Assembly: GCF_030440365.1 (NCBI RefSeq)
Contig: NZ_CP124050.1
Coordinates: forward strand, 186,001-250,000
Source: [Borrelia] lusitaniae
GTDB taxonomy: Bacteria; Spirochaetota; Spirochaetia; Borreliales; Borreliaceae
Direction of reading: 5' to 3'
DNA: 64,000 nucleotides
This document shows, in pieces, positions 1-9,272 of this stretch (position 1 is the first letter of the stretch; each line of letters starts with the position of its first letter). Under the pieces are notes generated by a model. It was not told where the DNA came from. It saw nothing but the letters and a program-made list of their open reading frames with translations, and ran no database searches. Made by a program: the position numbers and the translations under genes.

Positions 1-1
1 A

Positions 2-979
2 GGAGCAAGCGGAACTTACGAAATAGATGACAAAAAAATGATATCAAAAGAAGTAAATGCTTTGCTTGAAGATGTTGTTGCAATAGCAAACGCTAAAGGG
101 CCTGATGGATATAGCATATTCTCAGGGACCAAAATTGATAGCGAAGCATTTAACGTTACCAGAGAGAACAAAATAAGCAAAACAAGCAAAGAGGGCGAAG
201 GCCCCCAAATAATAAAAGTGGAATACACTGGTAACCAAGCTGAAAAGAAAACAGAAGTATACAATGAAGTGTATATGTCAAATAATTATCCTGGAAATAA
301 AATATTTTTCTCGCAAAACCAAAATATTATCTCATCAATAAACACTAATGGGTTTACCGTAAAAGAAGATACAAAAATTTATATTGACAATATTGAAATA
401 GGGCTAACAATAGGAGACACTGCTCTTGACATTATTGCCAAAATCAATGAATCTTCAGCGCCTGTTGAAGCAAGTATTGATCCCGTTTTAAATTCATTGT
501 CTATTAAAACTACAACTCCGCATCAAATGTGGATAACAGAAGCAAAAGAATCAAATGTTTTACAAACACTTGGAATACTCACTAAAAACAATGATACCAA
601 ACTACCTCCTTACAACCTTTCTAGCAGCACAGAGATTAGAAGCAGATCTATTTTCGATGCGCTTATTGAACTCAGAGACGCACTTTACAATAATAAAGAA
701 GAGCTTGTTGGAAGTAGAAGCCTTGCAGAAATTGATGAAAGCTTAAAAAGATTACTTACATCTGTTGCAGATCTTGGAGCAAAAGAAAATAGACTTGATA
801 GAAGCTATGAAAGAATAAGCAAAGAGGCTGCAGACATGAAAGAAGATATGGTCCAATACACAGATCTTGACGTAACAAAAGCAATAACTAATTTAAATAT
901 GGCAAGCTTAGCTTATCAAGTATCTTTAGGAATTTCTGCTAAAATAATGCAGACGACTTTATTAGATTTTCTAAAATAA
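2..979 (+). CDS. flgL: Flagellar hook-filament junction protein FlgL (5' end missing)
   Basis: C-terminal part of hook-associated protein 3, one of the two proteins that join the flagellar hook to the filament. In spirochaetes this assembly lies in the periplasm. The frame is open from base 2, so the gene begins before the window and the first in-window ATG (38) is internal. Visible family features are the segment GYSIFSGTK, a variable middle domain, and a flagellin-like C-terminal helical region with [11 protein letters not shown] and [21 protein letters not shown], which matches the D0/D1 bundle of flagellin-fold proteins. About 325 residues are present. It is followed after 1 nt by fliW, so flgL, fliW and csrA are probably co-transcribed. 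Confidence 0.93.
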   Translation, partial: GASGTYEIDDKKMISKEVNALLEDVVAIANAKGPDGYSIFSGTKIDSEAFNVTRENKISKTSKEGEGPQIIKVEYTGNQAEKKTEVYNEVYMSNNYPGNKIFFSQNQNIISSINTNGFTVKEDTKIYIDNIEIGLTIGDTALDIIAKINESSAPVEASIDPVLNSLSIKTTTPHQMWITEAKESNVLQTLGILTKNNDTKLPPYNLSSSTEIRSRSIFDALIELRDALYNNKEELVGSRSLAEIDESLKRLLTSVADLGAKENRLDRSYERISKEAADMKEDMVQYTDLDVTKAITNLNMASLAYQVSLGISAKIMQTTLLDFLK

Positions 980-980
980 A

Positions 981-1382
981 ATGACAAATGAAAAAAGTAT
1001 AGGATTTGATTTCCCTGAAGGGATACTTGGATTTGAAAACATTAAAAAATTTATAATAAAAGACTCTAAATATAAACCTTTTTCTATTATGCAATCTATA
1101 AATAAAGACGTAAGTTTTTTAGTGACATCTCCTTTTAATTTTTTAAGCGAGTACTTACCAAATATACAAGAAAAAGATTGGTTGGATATTAAAGCAAAAG
1201 CAGAAGATGAAAAAGTTATACTATGCATAATTAATATGCATGTTAATGATTATAAAGACATTACAGCTAACCTAAAAGCACCAATCATAATAAATAAAAA
1301 AAAATTACTTGGAAAACAAGCTATATGCACAAATGAAACATACTCACTAAACCATAAAGTTTTCAAGGAATTAATATGCTAG
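981..1382 (+). CDS. fliW: Flagellar assembly factor FliW
   Basis: FliW, 133 aa, of normal family length. In other bacteria FliW binds flagellin and also binds CsrA to block its RNA-binding activity, so flagellin synthesis follows secretion demand. The FliW pattern F(P)[12 protein letters not shown] is near residues 10-25, followed by the conserved LVTSPF segment and the C-terminal region [14 protein letters not shown]. It starts 1 nt after the flgL stop with no clear Shine-Dalgarno site, which suggests translational coupling. It overlaps csrA by 7 nt. The adjacency of flgL, fliW and csrA supports the partner-switch role. Confidence 0.93.
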   Translation: MTNEKSIGFDFPEGILGFENIKKFIIKDSKYKPFSIMQSINKDVSFLVTSPFNFLSEYLPNIQEKDWLDIKAKAEDEKVILCIINMHVNDYKDITANLKAPIIINKKKLLGKQAICTNETYSLNHKVFKELIC

Positions 1383-1621
1383 TACTGTCAAGAAAAGCAA
1401 ATGAAAGTATTAAAATAAACTCTAATATTGAAGTTTTAATATTAGAGATCAAAAAAGATACTGTTAAAATAGCAATTAAGGCTCCTGAAAACATTAAAAT
1501 ATTTAGATCTGAAATTTATGAATTTATTATAGAAGAAAATAAAAAATCAATGCTAAAAGACAAACACAATATAGGCAAAATTAAAAGTCTATTCAATCAT
1601 TATTTTAAGAATGAAAATTAA
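1376..1621 (+). CDS. csrA: Carbon storage regulator CsrA
   Basis: RNA-binding post-transcriptional regulator, 81 aa. It starts with the diagnostic MLVLSRK and continues with the short beta strands of the CsrA fold ([24 protein letters not shown]), so the dimer that binds GGA motifs should form. The C-terminal tail after residue 60 is longer and more basic than in the E. coli protein (61 aa). AAGGAATTAAT lies just before the ATG, inside fliW. In B. burgdorferi CsrA is reported to affect flagellin and virulence gene expression. The 3' end overlaps the convergent tsaB gene by 17 nt. Confidence 0.95.
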   Translation: MLVLSRKANESIKINSNIEVLILEIKKDTVKIAIKAPENIKIFRSEIYEFIIEENKKSMLKDKHNIGKIKSLFNHYFKNEN

Positions 1622-2258
1622 TCTCTGCATCACTTTGTCTTACATAAAAAGGTCCCGATAAAATATCATCGCTTTTACAATTTTTTAAGTATTTAGCTAT
1701 CCCAAGTTCTGTTAAAATTCTTCCAAAAGAACTTAAATCCTCAATGATTTTAAATTTATAATTGAATTCTTTACAAATATTCTCAAGATTGTTCCCAATA
1801 AGAACTGTATTTGGATCAATCTGATTTAAATACTCAAGCAAATCTTTTTTTGAAAGACATAAAATCTTTCCTATTAATTTGCAATTATTATAATGCCCGA
1901 GAAAATATTTGCCAGCAGTAAAAGTTAATACAATTACACTAGAACTAATTTTTACTAAATTTGCAAAAACATCCAATGTAGAAATATTGACAAAAGGAAT
2001 AGAAAGACCTAAAGCAAGACCTTTGACAAAACTTAAACTAATTCTAAGACCAGTAAAAGAACCAGGCCCGCAAGAATTTATAATTAATTTAATCTGATTA
2101 AGATCAATATTATTTTTAATTACAAAATCATTAAAAATTTTTGGAACACTAAAATTAAAATTTGACTTAAATTCAATTAATGAAAAATTCTTATTGTTAA
2201 TTCTACAATAAACTATTAATGCCTTATATGAATATTCAAATGCAAGTGCATTAATCAT
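1605..2258 (-). CDS. tsaB: tRNA threonylcarbamoyladenosine biosynthesis protein TsaB
   Basis: TsaB, 217 aa, the non-catalytic partner that with TsaD and TsaE puts threonylcarbamoyl on A37 of ANN-decoding tRNAs. The family hallmark [10 protein letters not shown] is at residues 64-73, followed by the helix [10 protein letters not shown]. The ATP-site half that is intact in TsaD is absent, as expected. The ATG overlaps the tsaE stop by 8 nt, so tsaE and tsaB are translationally coupled. The gene converges on csrA with a 17-nt overlap. tsaD is not in this window. Confidence 0.9.
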   Translation of the reverse strand: MINALAFEYSYKALIVYCRINNKNFSLIEFKSNFNFSVPKIFNDFVIKNNIDLNQIKLIINSCGPGSFTGLRISLSFVKGLALGLSIPFVNISTLDVFANLVKISSSVIVLTFTAGKYFLGHYNNCKLIGKILCLSKKDLLEYLNQIDPNTVLIGNNLENICKEFNYKFKIIEDLSSFGRILTELGIAKYLKNCKSDDILSGPFYVRQSDAEINFHS

Positions 2259-2664
2259 TAAATTCTAAAACCCTACCTGAACCAACTATTTTAAAAGTTA
2301 AAGAAAATAATCTGTCTTTTGGAATAATATTCAAAACAATTTGTGGCCATTCAATAGCAATAATTGAGTTAAGATCCATCAGTATTTCCAATCCTCCAAT
2401 AAATTCAAATTCTTCCAAAGAAAACACCCGATATAAATCAATATGATAAAACTTAAAATCTATGAAATCATAAACATTAGCAATGTTATAAGTTGGGCTT
2501 GTAAAATAAGAAATTCCAAGATTAAAAGCAAGTCCTTTTAAAAAACTAGTTTTTCCAGATCCCATATCACCACTTAAAACAAATATTTTACCAATTGGTA
2601 AAGGATAAAAAAAAGATTTGGAAAAATTCAACATTTTTTTTTCTGATTTAAATTCTAAAATCAA
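2251..2664 (-). CDS. tsaE: tRNA threonylcarbamoyladenosine biosynthesis ATPase TsaE
   Basis: P-loop ATPase of the t6A machinery, 137 aa. Walker A SGDMGSGKTSFLKGL is at residues 31-45, and the TSPTYNIANVY and HIDLYR segments typical of TsaE follow, with IAIEWP near the end. The start is TTG: its TTGA overlaps the stop of the upstream gene, and AAAGG lies 9 nt upstream. Two members of the same complex (tsaE, tsaB) are adjacent, which strengthens both calls. Confidence 0.92.
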   Translation of the reverse strand: MILEFKSEKKMLNFSKSFFYPLPIGKIFVLSGDMGSGKTSFLKGLAFNLGISYFTSPTYNIANVYDFIDFKFYHIDLYRVFSLEEFEFIGGLEILMDLNSIIAIEWPQIVLNIIPKDRLFSLTFKIVGSGRVLEFND

Positions 2665-2921
2665 GGAAGCATACCTTTAAACTCCAAGTCAATTATGCGC
2701 CTTTTAATTGCAACCATCAACTTTAAAACAGGATAATTTAAAAGATCTACAAAATCAATAGTGACATGCTTTTCTCCTAAGGGAGTAGCCTCAATTACAA
2801 ATTTTACTTTTTTGATTTCTAATACATCATTATACTTATAAAGAGCATCAGCAAAATATACATTTCTATAATAAATAAAACTCTCTTGCTTTTTAATATT
2901 ATTAAGAGAAATAAGCTGCAC
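2661..2921 (-). CDS. Small conserved protein of unknown function upstream of tsaE
   Basis: 86 aa, not recognised. The start is GTG with AAGG 9 nt upstream. It has no signal peptide or membrane segment. The middle looks like alternating beta strands (VLEIKKVKFVIEATPLGEKHVTIDF is roughly the core) followed by a helix (LLNYPVLKLMVAIKRRIIDLE). It is first in a coupled chain with tsaE and tsaB (4-nt and 8-nt overlaps), so it should be made together with the t6A proteins, but nothing in the sequence shows a role in that pathway. Confidence 0.75.
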   Translation of the reverse strand: MQLISLNNIKKQESFIYYRNVYFADALYKYNDVLEIKKVKFVIEATPLGEKHVTIDFVDLLNYPVLKLMVAIKRRIIDLEFKGMLP

Positions 2922-3104
2922 AATAATAATCCTTAAATAAATTAAACTCCCAAAAAGCCAACATAAGAATATTTTTATTTAGCGCTATTTTTCAAGGCGG
3001 AATTTTTATTCTTAACCTCTGAATTGCTTTTAGCTATCATCGACTAAAAACCTTCAAATTCCTAAATTTAATGAGATGTCGCAAAAAAATAACTCTAATC
3101 CTTA

Positions 3105-3127
3105 AAATTAAACCTCCTAGGAGTTTT
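3105..3127 (-). terminator. Possible terminator after rplT
   Basis: Immediately after the rplT stop, on the minus strand, AAAACTC-CTAG-GAGGTTT can form a short stem with one mismatch, followed by AATTTT. The core CTCCTAGGAG is a perfect palindrome. It is weak as a hairpin, but well placed at the end of infC-rpmI-rplT. The rest of 2922-3133 shows nothing else I can name. Confidence 0.3.
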
Positions 3128-3133
3128 GATTTT

Positions 3134-3481
3134 TCATTTTCTTATTTCTAAAACAATTCTTTTAAAAGCTTCAATATCTTCAATCGCCAAATTAGACAAA
3201 ATTTTTCTATTAATTTTTATATTGGATTTCAATAGACCTTCAATAAATCTTGAATAACTAATCCCAGTATCACTTAAAGCAGCTGAAATTCTTGTAATCC
3301 ATAAACGTCTAAAATCTCTTTTTCTAGCCTTTCTATCTCTTGTGGCATACATCATACCCTTTCTCAAGGTATCCTTAGCTTTTTTATAGTTACTCTTTTT
3401 TGTGCCCCAAAACCCTTTTGTCTTTTTTAAAATTCGCTTACGCCTTGCAACGTGAACTGTACCGTTTTTAGTCCTAGCCAT
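3134..3481 (-). CDS. rplT: 50S ribosomal protein L20
   Basis: L20, 115 aa, full length. It begins MARTKNGTVHVARRKRILKKTKGFWG, the typical basic N-terminal tail, and the globular part carries RDFRRLWITRISAA. It binds 23S rRNA early in large-subunit assembly and in many bacteria represses its own operon. AGGAG precedes the ATG. It is last in infC-rpmI-rplT, the standard bacterial order. Confidence 0.98.
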   Translation of the reverse strand: MARTKNGTVHVARRKRILKKTKGFWGTKKSNYKKAKDTLRKGMMYATRDRKARKRDFRRLWITRISAALSDTGISYSRFIEGLLKSNIKINRKILSNLAIEDIEAFKRIVLEIRK

Positions 3482-3501
3482 ATCTATCTCCTAAAATTAT
3501 T

Positions 3502-3702
3502 TTAACCATAAGGCAATAAAGTTTTAATTCTTTTAACTTCAAAACAAGAAAGATTCCCCGATTTCCTTAAATTTCTCTTACGCTTAGAAGATTTTTTCGT
3601 TAAAATATGCCTTAAATTTTGCTTTTTATACTTAACCTTACCTTTTACAGTAAAAGAATACCTTTTTTTTGCACTTTTACGTGTTTTCATCTTGCTTGCC
3701 AT
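3502..3702 (-). CDS. rpmI: 50S ribosomal protein L35
   Basis: L35, 66 aa, very basic, beginning [18 protein letters not shown] and containing [17 protein letters not shown], the conserved L35 pattern. It lies between infC and rplT, and GGGG stands a few bases before the ATG. The length is normal for the family. Confidence 0.98.
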   Translation of the reverse strand: MASKMKTRKSAKKRYSFTVKGKVKYKKQNLRHILTKKSSKRKRNLRKSGNLSCFEVKRIKTLLPYG

Positions 3703-3737
3703 TTTATCCCCTTTATTTAATATTATAATATTAATTT

Positions 3738-4298
3738 TTACTTCTTAAACTTAGGCGCTACAATTAAAAACATTGTCCTACCTTCCATTTTAGCCTCAGA
3801 CTCCAAAACATAATTCACATCCCCTACTTTTTCAAGAATGCTATTTAAAATACCATATCCTAAATATGTATGAGCAAGTTCACGACCCCTAAATCTTATT
3901 GTAACCTTAACCTTATTACCATCTTTTAAAAAACTCAAAATGTTTTTTGATTTAAAATCTAGGTCATGAGCATCTATCTTGGGCTGCATTCTGACTTCTT
4001 TAAGCTTAATTACTTTTTGATTCTTTTTTTGTTCTTTTTGACGCTTTTCTTGATGAAATTTATATTTCCCATAATCAATAATCTTGCAAACCGGAGGAGA
4101 CACATTGGGAGAAACTTCAACCAAATCAAGTCCAGCTTCTTTTGCTTTTTTAATAGCATCTTCAATTGATAAAACCTCTTGTGTCCCATTTTCAAAAATG
4201 ACTCTTACCTCGCGAGCCTTAATTCTGTAATTAATTTTCAATTCCTTTTCATTTGATCTGGATCTATCCCTATCTCTATTTGCATTTCTATTTATCAT
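3738..4298 (-). CDS. infC: Translation initiation factor IF-3
   Basis: IF-3, 186 aa. It has the N-terminal domain with [13 protein letters not shown] and the [22 protein letters not shown] signature, a lysine-rich linker (residues about 85-100), and the C-terminal domain with [15 protein letters not shown]-3 keeps 30S subunits free and checks the start codon. The start here is ATG, whereas many infC genes use AUU. An in-frame TAG directly before it rules out a start further upstream, yet the nearest AGGAG is 13 nt away, an unusually long spacing. The stretch of Arg/Asp codons after the start (NRDRDRSRS) is lineage-specific. Confidence 0.97.
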   Translation of the reverse strand: MINRNANRDRDRSRSNEKELKINYRIKAREVRVIFENGTQEVLSIEDAIKKAKEAGLDLVEVSPNVSPPVCKIIDYGKYKFHQEKRQKEQKKNQKVIKLKEVRMQPKIDAHDLDFKSKNILSFLKDGNKVKVTIRFRGRELAHTYLGYGILNSILEKVGDVNYVLESEAKMEGRTMFLIVAPKFKK

Positions 4299-4334
4299 CT
4301 AAAAAACATATACTCCTAAATCAATTAATAATTA

Positions 4335-4363
4335 ATTTTAATATACATTCACTAAAAAGTAAA
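4335..4363 (-). promoter_or_regulatory. Sigma-70-type promoter for infC-rpmI-rplT
   Basis: On the minus strand, TTTACT (4363-4358), a 17-nt spacer and TAAAAT (4340-4335). Transcription would start near 4328, about 30 nt before the infC ATG, leaving a short leader. The call rests on motif and position only. Confidence 0.45.
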
Positions 4364-4436
4364 TTCTAAGAATAATGTTTGCAAAAAACAACAACATTAA
4401 CAAAAAAATAAAAATTCAAATCACACAAGTTTTTAG

Positions 4437-4473
4437 TCAATCGATTGATTTAAAAAACATTTAAAAGTAGAAT
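4437..4473 (+). promoter_or_regulatory. Promoter with overlapping palindrome for the gene at 4484
   Basis: TTGATT (4445-4450), a 17-nt spacer and TAGAAT (4468-4473) form a good sigma-70 match. The predicted start of transcription is near 4480, only a few bases before the ATG at 4484, which has no Shine-Dalgarno site, so the mRNA may be leaderless. A perfect 12-bp palindrome TCAATCGATTGA (4437-4448) overlaps the -35 box and could be an operator. Confidence 0.45.
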
Positions 4474-4483
4474 TGTATTTACA

Positions 4484-5143
4484 ATGAGTTTATTTTTATT
4501 AACGAGTCTACCACTAATATTGAAAATATATATGAATACTCGGTTAAGACAAATTAAAACAAAAAATATCCAAGCCCATGTTTTAGTAATATTTTTTGCA
4601 ATAACATTTTTTTCTTTTCTTTATTTGACTCAAGAATTTATTTTATACAAATCATTTGAATTAAATTACACATCAAGGGTAAATCTGGGGATTTCAATAT
4701 TTATCAAAGAACATTTATACCGTTATATATTTCCACTATTAATATTTATGTTTTTTTTTACTCTAAATGAAAATTCTTCATTTAGAAAAAATTTAGAAAT
4801 TCTTATATATTTTGCATTTGGACTAATTTTTTCTAAAAACCTAGAAATAGTAATACTAAATAGTAAAATTTTTGGAATCTATGAATATATTGAATTACCA
4901 ATACTTAATGCAATAGAGTTAATATTTTCAGCCATAATCTTTGAAAAGAAAATTGAAAAATGTCAAAAATGCTCGGCAAAAGAATATAAAAACATTCTTT
5001 TTCCTATCCTATTTTTAGGATTATTTATTTCAACCCTAAAAACATTAATTTTAACCAATATGAGCATCTATGCGTTATTAATATTTGCATTATTTTTAAT
5101 GTCTATAGCAATTATTAATAAGTATGCTAATAAAAATGTCTAA
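4484..5143 (+). CDS. Polytopic inner-membrane protein, unknown function
   Basis: 219 aa, not recognised. It is strongly hydrophobic, with roughly six membrane-spanning stretches (near residues 1-18, 30-50, 75-95, 105-125, 165-185 and 190-210) and a short cytoplasmic-looking loop KKIEKCQKCSAKEYK containing a CxxC pair. No Shine-Dalgarno site precedes the ATG, but a promoter is placed so that the message would be nearly leaderless. It overlaps the following lipoprotein gene, so the two are probably co-expressed. Confidence 0.75.
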   Translation: MSLFLLTSLPLILKIYMNTRLRQIKTKNIQAHVLVIFFAITFFSFLYLTQEFILYKSFELNYTSRVNLGISIFIKEHLYRYIFPLLIFMFFFTLNENSSFRKNLEILIYFAFGLIFSKNLEIVILNSKIFGIYEYIELPILNAIELIFSAIIFEKKIEKCQKCSAKEYKNILFPILFLGLFISTLKTLILTNMSIYALLIFALFLMSIAIINKYANKNV

Positions 5144-5876
5144 CCTAAAAACACTTGCTATAATAGCCATTTTAGCAATTTTAACACAAGGATGCAAAAA
5201 ATCTTCCATTATTGAAAAACAATTTAATTATGCAATAATTTTCTCAGATGCAACCGAATATTTTTTTGAAATTCAAAAAACTCCATTCATAAAAAACGAA
5301 ATACTATTTATAAATGACAAAAATTTAGAAATTATAAAAGATAAGCTTAAAACAACAAAAAAAATACTATTAACTCACAAATCAAATAATGAAATACTAA
5401 ATAACGAAATCTTAAAAGAGAAAATTTTTCATCTATCAAAAATAAAATTTTCTTTAAAAAAATCTATTGATTTCCTGATTAACGAAAAATCAATGGACTT
5501 TCAAAAAACATTGATATTTAGAGACAATTCTTTAAATAAAGAAGATCTTGAACACTTGGAAGAAAAAAGCAAAGAAAAAAATATTAATATTACCCTAATA
5601 AACGAAAAAAATATATCCTATATGCAAACATTTATTACTCCCCAAACAAAAACAATAATATTATTCTCCTTAAGAGATAATAATATTATTTTAAAAAAGA
5701 TATCAAATTCGCCTTTTTTCAAAAATATAAAATTCGTATTAATTGGCAATACAAGAAAAGATTTAAAAATTATTAAATTAGAATATTCAATCACTCTTAA
5801 AGAATCTGATTTGATAAAAATAGTAAAAGACGTTGAAAAAAATTTTCAATATGAATTTAATATTTACAAACAATAA
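5124..5876 (+). CDS. Putative lipoprotein
   Basis: 250 aa. The N-terminus MSNLKTLAIIAILAILTQGC is a lipoprotein signal ending in a spirochaete-type lipobox (TQG-C). The mature part is Lys/Asn-rich and has no domain I recognise. Alternating beta strands and helices (KKILLTHKSN, KTLIFRDNSL, KTIILFSLRDN, KFVLIGN) look like a Rossmann-like or periplasmic-binding fold, which is inference only. ATGs at 5124 and 5136 are both possible; the second leaves an 8-nt overlap with the upstream stop. It corresponds by position to the B31 locus annotated as lipoprotein BB0193 (from memory). Confidence 0.8.
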   Translation: MLIKMSNLKTLAIIAILAILTQGCKKSSIIEKQFNYAIIFSDATEYFFEIQKTPFIKNEILFINDKNLEIIKDKLKTTKKILLTHKSNNEILNNEILKEKIFHLSKIKFSLKKSIDFLINEKSMDFQKTLIFRDNSLNKEDLEHLEEKSKEKNINITLINEKNISYMQTFITPQTKTIILFSLRDNNIILKKISNSPFFKNIKFVLIGNTRKDLKIIKLEYSITLKESDLIKIVKDVEKNFQYEFNIYKQ

Positions 5877-5915
5877 AAATGATTAAATTTGTAACTAATA
5901 ATAAAAACAAATAAT

Positions 5916-6725
5916 TTAATCCAACAATGAAAGATCTTTAAAACTATTGTATAAAGCAATAGCAACATCATTAACAGAACAATTTTTAATCCTTGCAATC
6001 TCGAGACATACATATCCTAAAAACAAAGGCGAATTTATTTTGCCTCTTAATGGCACTGGGGCTAAAAAAGGACTGTCCGTTTCTATTAAAAGATCGTTGG
6101 CATTTAATTTGCTAACAACAAGTCTTAAAGGTTCTGCATTTTTAAAAGTTATATTACCTGAGAAAGAAACTTTAAATCCTAAATCAATAAACTTTTTAGC
6201 ATGCTCATAGGTTCCTGAATAACAATGTAATATGCCTCTATTTAAAAAATTTAAAGATCTTACAACATTATAAGCATCATCATAAGCATCCCTTATATGC
6301 AAAATAACTGGCTTTTTATATCTACTAGCTAAATACAATTGCTCTTCAAAAGCTTTAATTTGAAATTTCTTGTTATCTGCCTTAAAATAATCAAGACCAA
6401 TCTCGCCAACGGCAACAACATTTTCACTAATCAAAATTTTTTCAAGCTGATTAATATCATCTTTAAAATTATCGCCTAAATTTGAAGGATGAATACCTGC
6501 TGTTAAGAACACATTGGAATAAGGGCTTAAAAGATTTTTTCTATTATTAAAATCACTAGGATGCAAACCAACATCAAGAAAATAAGAAAAACCGTTCTTA
6601 AAACATTCATTAATAATATAATTAACATCCAAAGATCTTTTCTTTAATTCATAAAAATGAACATGGGTGTCTATTAATTTATCAAAAAAAATAGATTTTT
6701 CGACTTCAAGCAGACAGTCTGTCAT
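5916..6725 (-). CDS. tatD: TatD-family metal-dependent hydrolase/DNase
   Basis: 269 aa TIM-barrel hydrolase. Metal ligands are visible in order: IDTHVHFYE (residues about 18-26), AVGEIGLDYF (the Glu), PVILHIRDAYDD, ILHCYSG, and the late IETDSPFLAP (Asp). TatD enzymes are 3'-5' nucleases, some also acting as D-aminoacyl-tRNA deacylases, and the cellular role in Borrelia is not shown here. The ATG overlaps the stop of the upstream TPR gene (ATGA), so the two are coupled. Confidence 0.9.
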   Translation of the reverse strand: MTDCLLEVEKSIFFDKLIDTHVHFYELKKRSLDVNYIINECFKNGFSYFLDVGLHPSDFNNRKNLLSPYSNVFLTAGIHPSNLGDNFKDDINQLEKILISENVVAVGEIGLDYFKADNKKFQIKAFEEQLYLASRYKKPVILHIRDAYDDAYNVVRSLNFLNRGILHCYSGTYEHAKKFIDLGFKVSFSGNITFKNAEPLRLVVSKLNANDLLIETDSPFLAPVPLRGKINSPLFLGYVCLEIARIKNCSVNDVAIALYNSFKDLSLLD

Positions 6726-7861
6726 TCCATTTTTTTCCTAAGAGCCGTAAGATAGTCAATAACGACAATATTTTTCATACCAAGATGTAAAAAACTTGAT
6801 AAAATATCAACAGCACTTTCAATCTGCCCTAATGCTTCATAACATTCAGCAGCACTGACATATAATGCTGAATTTTTAGGATTGTTTTTAATCAAACTTT
6901 TAATAGCTATTAATGCTTCTTCATATTTGCCTTGTTCTTTTTGAAGAAGAGCAAGTCCAAGTATAGCAAACATATCAAAATCAACATCAAGAGCCTTTTT
7001 ATAATAAATTTGAGAATTTTCATAATCATTTAAATAGCGGTAAGCATCTCCGACCCTTGTAAGAACTAAATTATTTTTTGGATCTTTTTCAATAATATCA
7101 AGCCAATATTTTAAAGCCTCTTTATATTCCTTATTTCCCCTATAACAATCAGCAAGTCCAAAAACAGCATAAAAATTATTAGGCGAAATTTCTAAAGCTT
7201 TTTTAAAAAAATAAATTCCCCTGGTAAATTCTCTTAACTTGCGATAACAATTGCCAATTGAAGTCAATACTCTAACATCAACCTTGGATTGATTTAATTC
7301 ATACATTTTAAGCCAATACCTTAAAGCCTCTTTATATTCTTTAAAGTCGTAATACAAATGACCAATACCTACAAGCGCATAATCATTCTCAGGCATTAAT
7401 TCCATAACCTTAAGATACGTTTGCTTAGATTTTTGAAAATTTTTTAACTTCCTGTAAGATGACGCAACTCTTGTTAAAACCGTTATATTCTCAGGATCAT
7501 ATTTTAAATACTCTTCCCATATTTCTGTGGCTTTTTTGTAATTATCCAAATTTCTGTAACAATCTCCAAGTCCAAAAAGAGCATAATTATTGTTTGGATG
7601 CTTCACAAGACATTTTTGATAATAAACTATTGCTTTATCGTAATTATTATTCTTTCTTTCAATGTCCCCAAGCCCAACAAGAGCATAATTGTTTTCATTA
7701 TCCTTTTCAAGGATATCAGAAAACAAGCTTTCTGCCTCAGAAAGTCTTTCTTCCTTGATTAACTGATATCCTCTTTTTGATTTCTCGGTGACATCAAGAA
7801 GTTGATCATCAGAAATGCTCGAGAGATCCTCTAAAGCATCCAAAATTTTTTCATTCAACAT
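6722..7861 (-). CDS. TPR-repeat protein
   Basis: 379 aa made almost entirely of 34-residue tetratricopeptide repeats (about nine), for example NNYALVGLGDIERKNNNYDK, NNYALFGLGDCYRNLDNYKK and NDYALVGIGHLYYDFKEYKE. The consensus A-x-x-G-L-G-D motif recurs between residues 55 and 350. There is no signal peptide, so it is probably a cytoplasmic scaffold, with partners unknown. AAAAGGGG precedes the ATG by a few bases. It lies directly upstream of tatD and overlaps it by 4 nt. Confidence 0.88.
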   Translation of the reverse strand: MLNEKILDALEDLSSISDDQLLDVTEKSKRGYQLIKEERLSEAESLFSDILEKDNENNYALVGLGDIERKNNNYDKAIVYYQKCLVKHPNNNYALFGLGDCYRNLDNYKKATEIWEEYLKYDPENITVLTRVASSYRKLKNFQKSKQTYLKVMELMPENDYALVGIGHLYYDFKEYKEALRYWLKMYELNQSKVDVRVLTSIGNCYRKLREFTRGIYFFKKALEISPNNFYAVFGLADCYRGNKEYKEALKYWLDIIEKDPKNNLVLTRVGDAYRYLNDYENSQIYYKKALDVDFDMFAILGLALLQKEQGKYEEALIAIKSLIKNNPKNSALYVSAAECYEALGQIESAVDILSSFLHLGMKNIVVIDYLTALRKKME

Positions 7862-8196
7862 AAATACCCCTTTTAAATCGGTTTATCAAAGATATAACTC
7901 TTAACTACCTTGAACAGACCAAAAATAATACGCAAAGCTCAATTTATATACAAATACAACAAAACTTAATCTAACTTTAATATCCAACCTAATAACATTC
8001 ATTATATAAAAAAACACGAAAAAATATAATTGATTTTTTTACTCAAGCTTATTCTATTTATTTCATAAAAGTAGTTTTAAAAAAACTATTGAAATAAAGA
8101 ATAAAAACAAACATCCTAACACAAAACTTAATAAAAAGTCTAACAAAAAAATCTAAAATTAATATAAACTATTACTATCTTTCAGGAGAAATCATA
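7862..8196 (+). other. Divergent intergenic region with extended stem-loop
   Basis: 335 nt between the divergent TPR gene and prfA. The one clear structure is 8057-8098: outer arms TTTATTTCA/TGAAATAAA (9 bp) around an inner TAGTTTT/AAAACTA stem (7 bp, loop AAA). It has no U-tract, so it is more likely a leader structure or binding site than a terminator. TATAAA near 8164 could be a -10 box for prfA, but I found no convincing -35. AGGAG is present before the prfA ATG. Confidence 0.35.
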
Positions 8197-9270
8197 ATGT
8201 TTTTAGAAAAATTAAATTCAGCAACAAGTAAGATTAAATTGATAGAAGAAAAATTGCAAGATATAAATCTAATTAAAAATCAAAAAAAATATTCGAAAAT
8301 AATAAAAGAATATACATATTTAGAAAAAATAAATACTAAAAAAATTGAATACGAAAAAATATTAAATCAAATCAATGATAACAAAAGCATCTTGGAAAAA
8401 GAAGAGCAACAAGAAATGAAAGAACTAATAAAACAAGAGCTAATTGATCTAGACAGAAAAAAAGAAGATCTTGAACATCAAATAAAAATACTACTTTTAC
8501 CTCAAGATGAAAATGATAGTAAAAATATAATAATTGAAATCAGAGCTGGAACAGGCGGAGAAGAAGCTGCTCTTTTTGCAAACAATCTTTATAGCATGTA
8601 TATAAAATATTCAGAGAAAAAAAAATGGAAAACAGAAATCATAAACTTTAATGAAACAGAACTTGGAGGATTTAAAGAAATAATCTTTGAGATTAAAGGA
8701 AAAGATGTATTTAAAAAATTAAAATACGAAAGTGGTGTTCACAGAGTACAAAGAATCCCTATAACAGAGTCTAACGGAAGACTTCAAACCTCGGCTGCTA
8801 CTGTAGCAGTACTACCTAATATTGAAGAAACTGAAATTGATATTAATGAAAAAGATTTAAGAATTGATGTTTACAGATCATCTGGAGCTGGTGGGCAACA
8901 CGTCAATACAACAGATTCTGCAGTCAGAATAACACATCTGCCAACAGGAATTGTTGTACAGTGCCAAAACGAAAGAAGTCAACATAAAAACAAAGATCAA
9001 GCAATGAAAATATTAAGAGCAAGACTTTATGAATTTGAAGATTCTAAAAAACAAGAGCAGAGATCAAGCAATAGAAAACAACAAGTAGGCTCAGGGGATA
9101 GATCTGAGAGAATTAGAACCTATAATTTCCCTCAAAATAGAATAACAGACCATAGAGCAAACATCACTCTTTATAAATTAGAAGAATTTATGCAAGGAGA
9201 ACTTGATCCACTTCTTGATCCCTTAACAATAGAGCTTCAAGAACAAATATTAAAAAGCAACAACACATAG
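8197..9270 (+). CDS. prfA: Peptide chain release factor 1
   Basis: RF1, 357 aa, which terminates translation at UAA and UAG. The codon-recognition P-x-T motif is PIT within [10 protein letters not shown] (residues 188-190), at the RF1 position rather than the SPF position of RF2. The peptidyl-hydrolysis motif GGQ is at 232-234 in [20 protein letters not shown]. An AGGAG precedes the ATG. prmC, the methylase for the GGQ glutamine, follows after 2 nt, a common and functionally sensible pairing. Confidence 0.98.
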   Translation: MFLEKLNSATSKIKLIEEKLQDINLIKNQKKYSKIIKEYTYLEKINTKKIEYEKILNQINDNKSILEKEEQQEMKELIKQELIDLDRKKEDLEHQIKILLLPQDENDSKNIIIEIRAGTGGEEAALFANNLYSMYIKYSEKKKWKTEIINFNETELGGFKEIIFEIKGKDVFKKLKYESGVHRVQRIPITESNGRLQTSAATVAVLPNIEETEIDINEKDLRIDVYRSSGAGGQHVNTTDSAVRITHLPTGIVVQCQNERSQHKNKDQAMKILRARLYEFEDSKKQEQRSSNRKQQVGSGDRSERIRTYNFPQNRITDHRANITLYKLEEFMQGELDPLLDPLTIELQEQILKSNNT

Positions 9271-9272
9271 CA

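Noticed and set aside
5881..5921. Possible bidirectional terminator (GATTAAATT/AATTTAATC) between the lipoprotein gene and tatD
   Set aside because: Only 9 AT-rich pairs around a loop of more than 20 nt, with no U-tract; such pairings are expected by chance in this sequence.
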